Part shown: piece after piece, positions 20,676 to 33,800 of the stretch
How positions within the stretch are numbered: position 1 is the first letter of the stretch
Layout: each line of letters begins with the position of its first letter
NCBI GenBank assembly: GCA_037176905.1
Contig: JBBBWG010031753.1
Span: 1,999-53,744 of the forward strand
Source of the DNA: Azolla pinnata
Lineage: Eukaryota > Streptophyta > Polypodiopsida > Salviniales > Salviniaceae
DNA: 51,746 bases
Direction of reading: 5' to 3'
Position numbers and translations under genes: made by a program
Notes under the pieces: model-generated
The model's database searches: none
What the model saw: only the letters and a program-made list of their open reading frames with translations
What the model was told of the DNA's origin: nothing

Positions 20676-21855
20676 AGAACATCATCATCCGATTGCTGCA
20701 GAAGCATGACAGATTCCATGCGGTTTGTAGCTGAGAGATTTCATGGATTTCACTGAAGAAAACTGAAATAAGGAGGAATCCAAATGATGCCATTTGCCGT
20801 TCACGCTCCATCGGGATTCGCTGAAAGATTCCATGATGGCTTCTTGACTCTTCACCAAATCATAGATCATCATCAAGCAACCACCACCGCCGCTATTCAG
20901 AGCAGATCCAAATTCCGACCACATTCTTCCATATTGTTTTAGGGAATTGTATCACATTATTTATGCATGAGCTGTGCAAGTTTTCTCATTTTTGTCTTTG
21001 TAACTTGTAAGGATGTTTCGATTTGCCCATGGAAATGATTGCCCAAGTTTTCTACTCTTATTCTGATCTGATTTCAGTTTTCTCTCTGTTGGTTTTTAAT
21101 GCAAATCCGCTGTGGAAATTCTTGACCTGAAATTTCAACAGCAAAAGTGATGCAAAGTCTCAGCAGCGTTGCTACTACACTTAAATTTGCAATGAGTAAA
21201 AGCTCTTTTGAGAAGAAATACAAATTTTGCAAAACTTGTAAGAAAGATTTCTATACGTACCTTCACCGATCGAGCTCCTCTCCACAGAAAATACATGCAA
21301 GATCGCGACCAGTGGAATTTTCCGCAACATTTTGTATGAGCCAAGGAAAGCTCAAGACGTTTTGTGATCCTCAGATACATTCAACTTTCATCAAGAGATA
21401 TCTACCTAACACATTCTGCCAAAAAATCAGCTTTTGATACTGTTGAATTTCTCTTGCACTGCGAGAATTTTTACCGTCGAGAGATGTTTTCCAGCTGTAC
21501 TGCAATCCTCGGATACAATCAACTTTCATCAAGAGATATCTAACACATTCTGCAAAAACCAGCTTTTGGATTGATACTGTTGAATTTCTCTTGCACTGAG
21601 AAAATTTTACTGCTACAGTCACTTAGGCAAAAAGAAAAGGGATAAGCATCAAAACTGTAATGCCTGTAAATTGCTACAGAACGCTTCCATTTACATAAAC
21701 GAGTGTATATTTGACAAGACAAGAGATTATACATCTGGTTGGCAGTTAGCGCTACTACAAACAAAAGTTACATTACTACAGTTTTTACATGGAGAAATCA
21801 GTCATTGCATCAATCAATCATGATTAGTGTATTTTTTGTGCAAAATTTCATGAGA
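20676..21855. other. intergenic DNA between converging acidic-protein and GMI1 genes
   Basis: Contains the 3' untranslated ends of both genes. GGAATC/GATTCC words typical of the acidic-protein coding region continue to about 20915, suggesting that the 3' untranslated region was once coding or shares the repeat history. From 21371 to 21605 there is a direct duplication, listed separately. No other gene is seen. Confidence 0.45.
21371..21605. repeat. 138-bp direct duplication
   Basis: TCAACTTTCATCAAGAGATA at 21381 recurs at 21519, and the similarity continues through ACACATTCTGC, CAGCTTTTG, ATACTGTTGAATTTCTCTTG and CACTG. The two copies differ by small indels. It lies between two convergent gene ends and codes for nothing recognisable. 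Confidence 0.85.
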
Positions 21856-24800
21856 TCACCCCGTCTTCTGACGCTTCCCTTGCATTGCATCCCATTTTTC
21901 CTTGCATTCAGAAAGCCTTCTCTCACAAACGCTGATATTTTGTTTAACGAAATCGATCCTTTCTGTTAACCCACCGCTACTGCTTTCCATCAGCTTCTTC
22001 AGATCTTGTCTCTTATGTGATAATTTCTGCTCAACTTGCCTTCTCTGCAGGCTTTCATACAAGGGACAAATAGGTGGTATCTTCTGTTTCCCTGAATAAG
22101 CAGGGAATATCACATCCGCGTCCTCCCTACAAAAGAGCCATCAACATCAATTACATAATCGAATCGAGCACCAAAACAGCAGAGCAGTAGACACAGTTTA
22201 GGTTAAGTAGCATATTTTTTGTCAAGGGTTTCCTGTACACCCTTTTTTGAAAGATTAAACAGCGGAAATGTTACACTCCTCTCATCAATGAGGATGCTGG
22301 ACCATTGAGAGATTACTCACCATTTTCCGAAGTGCTTGCATCCTCGCTTTTGATGAATGAAGGTGCCATCCAGGGAGATGCCACCCGAGGTTATGGCATC
22401 CTTGGCTTGGCTAAGATGCCTGGATGTTTCATACACCTGAAGATTCTTGAACAGATGATATAATAGAGTTTCCCTGATACCACCGTTGCTAGTCTTTAGA
22501 TTCACATGTTCATCATTTAAGATAAACAAGTTGACAGCAAAGCCCACAAACCCCTCTGGAATAGAACCGTTTTTCGTTCTCGGCTCTTCCAGCTTCAACA
22601 ACTTTTGTGGGTGCCTCTCATCTACCTTAAGGCCATAGCACCTACATGTAAAGGAGGAGAAAATCAATTTCAACCCATTATTTTTAGAACTCTCGAAATA
22701 ATTTTCTCCATACCGCATTTCCTCGAGCGTATAAATTCGCAGTTTACCATGCACTCGCTTATTCTTGCTTTTGCTTCGTAGGAACCTTTCTAACCCCAAT
22801 GATTCATCAGCAGGTTCATCTCTGCAACTGATAAGCTCAGCAGCTTGAGCAGTTTTGCAAACAATTGCAAGCATATTATCTTGCCCAATAAAACATGCAA
22901 GTGCCCTGCACGCAGCCAAGACAGCTAGGATAGTTATTAGAAGAGAAGCTTATTGGCCTGTGCAAACGTGAACACTATCTCCTATCAACATACTTGCTTA
23001 ATTGCTTATTCTTCGTCGATGCTATCAATGAAATAGTTCCCAATATGTCAGATGATGGGAGAATGCCACTGGCTAACGACTTTAAGATAAAGCTGGCAGG
23101 ACTTGTTACTCGTGACAACTGTTCAGCCACATCTTCAGCAGCGAAGTCATTCTCGTCAATGTTATATTTTCCACAGCTGATAACTCCCTTGCTCATCGCC
23201 AATATTTGGGCTTGATTCTCCAACTTTGCTATCAATTCTGAGTAGTCCAAAGCAAAGCCTCTCTTACATATTGGAAGTGCTACATAGACTATGTAATGTA
23301 ATCATCAAATTCCCCAAAACAAGATTTGAAAAATTCCCCCGAGACATTACTCAGTATACGAATTTCACATGACATGAAAGAACCATTTCAGCAGATCAAA
23401 CTAGAGCCAGCATATGACGCAGTAAAAAATCAAGGAGAATGGAAAACTGTTAATGCATTCCAATACATCATGGTAAGACGTCAAGAATAATAAAGAGCCT
23501 TGGGAATATAAACACATGGCATATTAAGACATCAAGAACAATAAACAGCCTTAAGAATACACATGGCATGTTAAGACATGAAGATAACACAAAGTTCCGA
23601 GTACAAACTGCACCTAACAGAAGAGATTCCACCCAGACAACTAACCTTGAAGCTGTAAAATTGCAGTTGCTTCATTGCTTTTCTTCTTGTTTAGACCAGC
23701 AAGCTCTGCCTCAAAACGCCCTAGTTTAATCGTCCATTCTTTAGTCTCTTTCTTGATTTTCTGCAGAAAAGAGTGACGATTCAAATAAAATTCAAGAATT
23801 TGACTACGATGGTGCAACCTTATGCAACGCACCTCAAGGTGGAACGAGAAGTCCTCTGGTTCATTTGCAGTGTTGTTTTGTGAGCAAACACGATCTCGTA
23901 TCAAAAGAGGTGTATGGCTTTCTGTGGCTTCGTCATGATCGATAAAATCTATCAATTCCATTTCACCTTCAAAACGAGGTTGCACATCAATCTGAAATCA
24001 TAAAGAACATTAGTGACCACCACTTCAGTAAGAAAACATGAGTCGGTCTAAATACATAAACCATTATGACTATTAACATCCTTGATTTCAGCTAAGGTAA
24101 TTTATTACGCCTGAAGTATGCATTCTAGTAAATATTATACATGACAAGACAAAACCTGTAAGAAGCTTAAAATGAATGCACCATACTGGAACGCCACTAG
24201 TTTCTTGAAGAAATAGAGATCATACATCAAACTGGAGCTGAAGTCCTTCATAGTTGATGTGACGAATATGACAGCTCCAAGGGCCAGGTTCGTCAGGCAG
24301 CTTTATTGTGCTTACTGTACAAGTTCCATTGTATACAGGATAATACGATTCTACATCCTTACAGGAAAAGATCAATAAATGTGGCAGCCCACTCATTTGT
24401 TTGTCAACAATACCATTGCCATCAGTTATCTGCACTTCAATATCATGCAGAACGTTACCAGTAAAGCATTCTGCAGGTATCTACACCAGTAGAACACAGC
24501 CAGCGTGTCAGATCCTCAGTACCCAAGACTGAATTCCTTGTACAAATGTAAACCATGTGCTCACCATTGAAGCTAGATTAAGTGTCCTCTTCATCAAAGA
24601 AAATGTTTTTTCATACAGTAGCTTGTATCCCTCCGAATACACACGAATTTCAGCTGAAACAAACAAATTTGATGTCTTAAGAGTCTTCTAAATGATTCCA
24701 TTGCATATTGTATAGGTTCATAAACCAATACCACTTGAATTGAAGTATCCAGTAACCTTTAAAAGACCCCCAAGTTTAAGATATCCATTCTCATCTACCT

Positions 24801-27800
24801 GAAACCATTTGGCAAGAGAAGTTAATGAAATGATATCTTCATAAGATCTTCTTGTGTTTATAAGAGATTCGAGCAAGATGCTTAAAATCAAAGGCATTAT
24901 GCCATATTTTATTTTCACTATCATCACAATACCCTGAACTTCATAAAATTCGCCAAGATATTTTCCAACAGGAAAAGAAGCTAATCTCTGTGACATCATT
25001 AAGTTTAGGAATTAGAATGGATATGATCTTTTTTTTTTCAGATTCTCCAATACATCAGTAGACCATTAACTGATGACAAATCACCTAAAACTGCAATCTA
25101 CAGAACATCATCTTCAATTCCGACTACATTGGCTACCTTATCAACATCATAGAATCACAATGCCACTAATCAGTTCTTTGATCCACTAAGTCTGCTAGGC
25201 ATCTAACTACCAGATTTAATCCAAATCATGATCAAACTTTTAATCTCTACCCCTCCACATTGATCCATGTTTTATTGACAGAAAGGAATGGATAACTCTT
25301 AGCCATAAAAGTGGAACGTTTGGGGTGTTTTGACCATTTTTATGAAGTTTAGGATTTTCTGAAAATGTTAAAAATAAAGTGGCGTATTTAGGCAATTCCC
25401 CTAAAATGAACAGTTCGCCTAAATTGTATTTCTTGGAGATGAACGAACTGATTGGTAACCTCCAATTTATTACCTTGCCCCATTCAGTGACTTAGTAGGC
25501 TTATCGGGCAAAATCCCATTGGTGATAGCGTTTTCCAAATTTTGAGTTAAACAGAGTTGAGTTACATACCTTCCGTTCAAGCTCTTGTCCATCTTGTAAT
25601 TCTAAACCTTGTAGATCAAGAAGAAATTTGCATCCTTTCTCCACAGGGTTACCATAACGGTCAATGGCCTGGAAGCCACAGTCAAAGGTAAGAAGCTTAT
25701 TTATCCTGATGGTCAGAGCCAACATGGGCTATACTAACCTGTAAAGTGAATATATTAATAATATCATCTGTCTTGAGGCAGTCTTCAAGGTCTTGACATT
25801 TTACTTCTTCGATGGAACTCACCTCTCCTGGTAAAACTGGATAATGATGGTACAGATGCAATGGTAGTTCAAAAGAAATTATTATCTTTAGCACACAAAA
25901 GATATATGATTAATATAGCAGAATGATACATATCAGAAATGCCGATGCAAAGGAATTCAGAGTGTTTAATACAGTTCATATTCCCTGAACTTTTATCCAC
26001 AGCTCTTATTGCTGGCGTTGAGAGTTACGTCCAATGGAATGAAACATTTTCACATTCCAGATATGAAGCTAAATACTTGAAATGGAATTGACATAACCAT
26101 TCCAAGTAGAGAAGTCGCTTACTATTTAGATCTAATGATGAAACATATTCATCAGCAATAACCAGCTTCAATGAAGCTGTGTAAGCAGCATCACAGCCTC
26201 TGAGATTTCCTCTGATCAGCTTAAGAGCCTGTTTATCACAAACCATCACTCAGCATTGCACATTTATAGTTTTGTTATATTTTCAGAGCACATTAAAATT
26301 TACTGACCTTTATGGTAATCAAATTCTCTTCATAAGAGACTCCAGCCACCACCAAATCAATTGGAAGTTGTCTTCTATTGCACCAGATTTCAAATTCTAA
26401 ATCTACAGGCTCATCTATTGCTTTCAGATTCCCATACTCATCAAAGCACTGTACTGATAGTGGACCGATTTCAGATCCTAACCTGCATTTGTTAAGTTCC
26501 ATACTTAGCTCAAAACCTGGATTTGGGGTTCATAATTTTCCCAACGCTTAACACAAATTGTGATTGCTAAAATAATATAGACGCTCCATTACTTGCATCT
26601 CAGGTTCTAAATGCATACAAGTTACAATATTAAGAATTTACCAGATCTTACAGAATACCTTATGCTTGGAATGCTTGCATGATTTTCACACGTCAGCAAA
26701 TTTTCAAGTAGTAGGACCCATTTCCCAATGGCATTGGATGGAAAAACATGCACTTCAAGTGTTTCTTCCAGTACCACCTCCCGATCACCATTTATCTGCA
26801 TTAAAAGTTCAGTACATAATAACAGCAGATCATCAACGATTTTATGTTGTTGACACCCCAGGTAGATGGAAAGGTTGTCATTCATCAATCAGCATGGGTT
26901 GCAAAATTTACAACAGCTTCCCGGTTTAGGGTTTAGAGTTTAAACCAGTTAGCATGTTATAAGACATCAGGCTTACCAATGAGAATGTCAGTGCATAACT
27001 TCCAGCTTTCGTGTAAAATTGCTTCAAGTTTGCATTATCTATGCTAAAAGTATAAAATCCATGGATTCCTTTGATAGACCTTTCATTCACAAGCATACTG
27101 ATGTCGAGATCACTTCCTTCAGAAATACTTTCAGTTTCCATTTCTGTACATGATGAATTCTTTCGTTTAATATTTAACCTCATTTGCATTGGATCTTTCA
27201 TAATAGTCTTCTGCTCTATTGTGTTCAAGCACTTCCCATCTCTCTGCTGCTTGACAAATTGCTTTGACCTCACAACAGCATATATCTCTGTGAATGGTTT
27301 AGTACCTGCTGTAACCTGGCATTTGAGCCCCTGAAAAGGCCACATATGTACATAATCAAAAAAATTAAAGTTTTTAATCACTAATTAAAGTGTAGTAACA
27401 AGAGCCTAACTATATGAAAAACTGAATATCAGCTTTATCATCAATGCAAAATATTCATTATTTGATTCACTCAGAGATTTTTCAAATTGCTGGACAACTA
27501 TCTCAAGCTTCGTTCTGGTGCCTTATCATCACAATTGTGTCTTTCATATACCAAAGAACAAAAAGTAAAATAATCAGGGGACAGTTCAAGTTACGGCAAT
27601 GGTTCTAAACATGTGCATCCGGACAATCAGATGAGCAAAATGCACTAATTGAAGTGAACATTCTTCATGGCATTAAGAAGCAGAACAAAGTCATTAATGT
27701 ATATAAGCAGTTACCCCATCCAAACCAAAATCTTTCAGTGTCTGCGCACGAAGAATGTCAATACAGCCAGGAGACTGAAGTATCCTATTTTCATTAACAC

Positions 27801-30800
27801 GATTCCACTGGTCCTCGTCAAGAATTTCACACTACATAGAGAAAGGATACATAATAATTAGTTTTACATGAGATGCACCATGCCAAATTTAAATAAAAAT
27901 CAAATCAAAAGAGAAACTAGGTGTGTGCACAGTGTTCAAATGGAGAAATGTGCTTGGAAGTAATAAGCCAGATCATGCGACATCACAGAAAGAAGAAATT
28001 CACTAGGGCAAATAGTTGACTGATGCCCAACCAAGTTGTATCCTAAATGGGCTACCTTAGAAACACTAACATCTGATATATTTAACTAACAGCATTAAAC
28101 CACCACCGGTAGATCTTATCTTTGGAAACCATAATTTCAGCATCAAAACATTCCTCTACACTGCCACTTCATACCTATTCCTAACCTTAGCCAGTAACTT
28201 CTGTCAAAGAGAACACCCCTCGGATACCTCTAGTTGTTTGTCTACACTTTTGAATTGAGAGTTTAGATTGTAACGCTGCCTCTAGCACAAGGATATTCAA
28301 TCTAGATTATATACAACAATATTGAATTTCCTCAACAACTTTGGCAACGAAACCCTCAAAATGCCGTTAACACCCTAGGAGCATAATAATTATTCCAATG
28401 GAAACAGCAAATCCGTTTTACTTTATCGGGTCTGAGAAAATCAACCGAGAGAGCCAATGATTTGCCCAGACTAAATGTATTCAGCTTTAGGGATACAGAT
28501 GAACCAGCATCATTAGTGATGTCCATTGGTCTGCAAATCCGCAAAAAAAAAGATAAGCACCAACCCCACGACAAGAAATGATTCAATGGGATACAATCTT
28601 CAACTCAAATCTCTATGATGCATACCTGCATATCACTTTTGTATCACCTGCAAAAACAATTCCCAACCTTCTAATACTCAGTATACACTTTCTACCAGTA
28701 ATATTATGTCAAATTATGATCAGAAAGTACCTTTATCGTCTAAAAACCCATCAGCTAAGAAGTATTCCAAGGTTGCAAAGAAATCTTTGTTTTTTGCCTG
28801 TGGTAGAGAGCCTCTGTAAAATCTTAACCGCATACCTGACTTCCAGAGTACTCCCTTCCTCTTTATTTCCATGAACATTCTAGCAACTGTATAAAAAGCT
28901 TAAGTTTCAGACATAATCAGTTAAGGATAAGCAAAATCAATTTGCTCACAATTAGGATTTTCATCAGGACAAAATACACCTCAGTAATAATAATCATTCA
29001 AAGATCTGATAAATCCATTAAACATGGAACGCGTACTTAGTGTTCAACTGCATCTGAAGTCCATGTAGGATTCATACAAACTTCAGTCCCAAAGACCAAG
29101 ACATCATGGGAGGTCAATTCTATTTCCATATGATGGAAAAACTAGGAGTTCTATTTACTTTCTGCATTTCATATGGAAGAGACATGCAAAGGTGGATAAA
29201 TAAATAAATAAGAACTGTACATATGCTGCAAGAGGAGTGCAATGAAAACAGAGGAATGAATATCAAAAGAAATTTCCATAGCAGCTCACCTATTAGAAAG
29301 TCCTAATATTACGTTCCTTTTACAAAAAAATTCCTATGCATACAACTTCCCAGTAACTTCCAAGTTCACAATCTTTCCACGAGTCATAAAATATCCTTCC
29401 TTGAGGATTAAACATCTCTTTCAGGTCATAAAGCTCAATCAAAATCTACCATATTTTTGGTATCAAGAATCAATGAAAAAATCAGATATCAAACAGGCAC
29501 ATCTTTATCTCTATAAATAATATGCTGAAAAATGGTGATGAATATATATCCTATATCCTTCATAAACGCAATGCCCAATCCCCAGTGAAGCTTCCTTTCA
29601 ACAAAGTGAAGGCAGAATCAGTAATGCCTCTCATCATCTCAAAAGCGACTAGATTTCCATACAGACTAAGTGACCACTAAGATGGACATTTCAGTTCTCT
29701 GTACTTCTACAGCATGCAGGGGCACAATGATTGTTGAGCAGTAAAAATTGCTGACATGATTCTTTACCATAAAAACAACCAAATTATATTTCCACTTTTC
29801 ATTGGCATTATTTTGTCCCCAGATCAATCATCATTAATTTTTCAGAAAATCCAAACAGAACAAATATCATCTTGCTGGAGGATTATGAAAATAGAGCTTT
29901 GAGAAGAAAGTTGGGACCTCAAAGAAAGAAATCAGCATGAGCCGGAAAGGTTTTAATAAGTGTTGAAGGAAATTCAACTTCTGAACTGAAAGCCAACCTT
30001 CTTGGGAAAAGCCAAGCTCTTTCAAAGTAAGAGTTAAGATTTTTCCATCTGTGTCGTTCATTGAGTTGACTTCTTCATCGAATAAGTCATGCATTTCTTT
30101 GATCCATTCTTCATACTCTCTTTCAACATCAAGTATCTTAACAGCTTTCCCATCTCGAATAATCTCAATGTCAACATCTGCATCCAAAAGGTTGGAATAC
30201 CAACTAAACGAATTTCATATGACAAAAAAACAGAAGAATGGATTTAACTTTCAAGCCTCCATACTAAAAGTTCAGAGAGATCAATGATTGAAGCTCACAA
30301 CTATAAGCTTAGAACTGAATATAACGATTGATAGGTATCCTACCATCAGGTTTATTTCGACGCGAACATAAATTTTGAAGTGCGGTGGTGAATGCATCCC
30401 CATTCAGCAGATCCAACTGTTTCCCAAGGCAGTAACATATCAATGTGTTTCCTTTAAACTTTCTATCAATATATTTCAAGTTGAGTTCATAGTGTCACTG
30501 AGATTAGAACCAAAAAAAGTCTGTAGCAGCCCTCTCGACTTATGATAGAAAGAAACATATTTCACCTTTCACTACGCGTAAAAATACTAAACGTTAACTA
30601 GAGCATACTTAGCATTGTCTATTCAGTTAAATAATATAACAAGCGTCTAACCCGTATACAGTCTTGAGTATGGCCATCTAGCATCAACAGTATTTCGTTT
30701 AGCTAGGTAGACACTACTTCAGAAAAAAATAATTCTAAACAGCTAATCCAGAATGTCCTACACACTATGACACTGATTGGAAAATTACCTTCGATGCTGT

Positions 30801-33800
30801 TGGCACAAATCCAGCATCTGTGTCTGAAATTATGAACATGAGTTCAGCATAGTATTTATATAGTCTGATCAACCAAGCAAACCAAAAAGTTCTGTATTGG
30901 GTTACTCACCAATAAAAGCTTTGACTCGATCAAAGCAAATTTTTGGCACCACTGCTTTCTCTGCTTTCTTCCTTTTTGCCTCCATAAATGGAATTTTTTG
31001 CTATTGAAGTTGAAGTAGTCACATATCAGACATTTTGGGTATTGTATAATTGCCAAATGAGACATGAAAAAACAGTTCTTATTACATCCAAGGTTAAAAC
31101 AACTGGCATGCCCAGTGCACTTTTTAGTGTCACGTCAAAGAAAAAATTATAAAAGTATTATTCGACAACAACGGGGAACAGCAAGGTATGTTCTTTAGAT
31201 TCCCCATAGAATCTGCAATCATTCCTTTATATTCTGATGCCCACAAGATTAACTATCTACATACATTCTACAGGGTGAGATGAAAAGGACAGCAGTCCTG
31301 TATTTGGAAGTATAATATGTATGCAGCAAACAGGTAGTGACACGAACTAAGTAACACCATGCCAAAACTATATCGTATTCACGGTAGAGAGAGCATTCAT
31401 CATGTCAAAAACGCAAAAGGAGACTTCTGTACAGGATTGTCTCGACACAAGACTGGATATCGAACAAGAATTTCTGGACTCTCATTCCAGGACTAAGTAC
31501 TGGGTTTGGTGTGGGCCCACATACATTCATTGCACACAAATAACCTAGCAATCTGCATTTCAAAGGCAACATATATAGACATACCCATCTTGCATTAGGA
31601 AGTAACCTTCCAAGCCTTCGTATGGAAACTCTTGGAAAGTTCTCGAATGTATAGACACTCTGACCTTCCTGTTCTTCAAGTCCTTCAAGAATATTGTCTA
31701 TGCTTTCCTTGCCCTTAAAACCAGAAGCTTTGTCAGGAATACGAATAAAAAATGGAGTTTAATTTTAAAATGTAGAAGAAAGCATCATCACCAACTTGGC
31801 GTATAGGAAAGTACAGACATTTGATCCTAGCATTTGCTTCCATTATTTCATTCTCCGAATCTGCATAACATGTGTGCCATTATAGTAGGCAAAGCTGGAC
31901 CATTCTTCACATCAGAAACTAAAATCTGCTGAAATGATGATACAGACGCTGCATGTATTTATCAGATCAACTACAAGTCGACCTGAAAAGGATTTCTAAA
32001 TAAGGCTGTCCCTTCTTCATAATGTTAATCATATCATGCATATGTACTTCAAAGACTTACATGTTTTTATGTGTGTATGCACGTATACAATCACCTACTC
32101 AAGTACTCCATGCTAAAACAAACGCAAAGTTATATAAAGGTCTTCCAAGAGGATCTTAATATGACTGCGGCATTTAACATATACTATTCATCCTTCATAA
32201 GAAAATGGTTAACCATTTCAAGCATTTCAAATCAAACTAGACACTTGAACTTTCTCTCTGACTTCTAGATACCACATCATAAAATTGTGTTTACAAGAAT
32301 TTGAATACATTATAGCATGATTGTCAATGTGCGCATGCATAATAGAGATCAATAGTATCACACCACCTACTCAAGTAACTGTATGTGCTGAAAACTGTCA
32401 CCGGTCCAGGTAAGGATAATGTGGTAGAACAGCTATAACCATCATTAAGCATAGAAGTCAACATATAAATATGTCTTCTGACTTCCTCCTATCAGCATAT
32501 AATGCACCTCAAAAAATGGAGCAGCTTGTTAAAAAAGTATGTATTTCCTTTACAATATATGAGGGCTAATTCTATGATACAGATACCTACTAACTGATGG
32601 AAAATGATAGGTTCTTGCCAACTTCATGCTTCTCAAAGAAAAATTAGCATGCCCATTTTCTACATCATTGCCCTACGCCCATCACAAAGAACACATATTC
32701 AATGAAACGTTTCCTGGACATAGTTCCCTAGAACCTATTATCCTCAGAAGCTGGAAATGTTCCTTTAACAATACTTGTTTTTGTTCTGGAATACGGACCA
32801 ATTTTCAATCATCCGAATGCTAAGAGATATCCAATAGATAAGTTAAGTTTTACTTCATCTACTCCATAAGAATAGGAAAACAATCTAAAACTTTCATTAC
32901 TCATCGAAATTATTTTTACAAGAATGTTTGCATATATTGTCTACCAACAACATTGATAAATCAATAGATTTATTCAAGAAGTTACATGTGAAAAGTGATG
33001 TTATAATTACTCCAGATTTAAGAATGAGAATTGACAATTACCTCCATACTTCTGAATTTGCTTCTGCAGATGTAACTCAATAATAAATGGAAGACCATTT
33101 CCAGAGTGCATATTGGTGAGAGCAACCTCTCCATCTTGTACTTCTGCCAGATCAGTTCCATTCACCTGAAATAATCCAATGACAAAAGGAGCTCGACCAG
33201 AGCAATTTTCTTCTTTCTGTAAAGTTTAGGTTTCAGCAACGGTATCCACATGCAGAAACAACCCAGCTTTCTATGGACAAGATTTATTATAAGGCAAAGC
33301 CTGTCCAATTTACCAAAAAAGGAACTAAAAGATCTCACTATACCATGCTGACCTTGGGAAACTAGACTTGCCTGTTTTGATCACATCAAAAGTATACTAC
33401 CCAGTTGTGTATCAATGATCTCATTGAAGTCTAGATATCAATTTCTCCCAAAAAATAAATACTTCTTGCATACTAAAAATCATGGACTTTGGAACAATAG
33501 GCAATTCTACTTTGATTACCAACAGTAAACATTCACATACTTCTGTATCTAGAATGTGTTTGACATACTCTTGTATCTCTAGAGTGTTGATGGCCCTTGG
33601 GAAAAGGACAGGAACATACATAATAAATCCTCAAAACTAGAGAATGGAAACAATAATTTCCTATCTGATACTACACACAGTTGTATCACTTCCATCAAAC
33701 CTTCTGATGTCACTACAAGCTACATGCACGCAAAGTATTAGTTGTACACTATACTACAATAAACCCTTCAAACAAAAAGAAGTAATCAGTGAAGGGAAGT

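Noticed and set aside
19568-20719. 383-codon minus-strand frame opposite the acidic-protein gene.
   Set aside because: It is a mirror of the GATTCC/GAATCC repeats; the plus frame has the start codon, myristoylation signal and in-frame repeat phasing.
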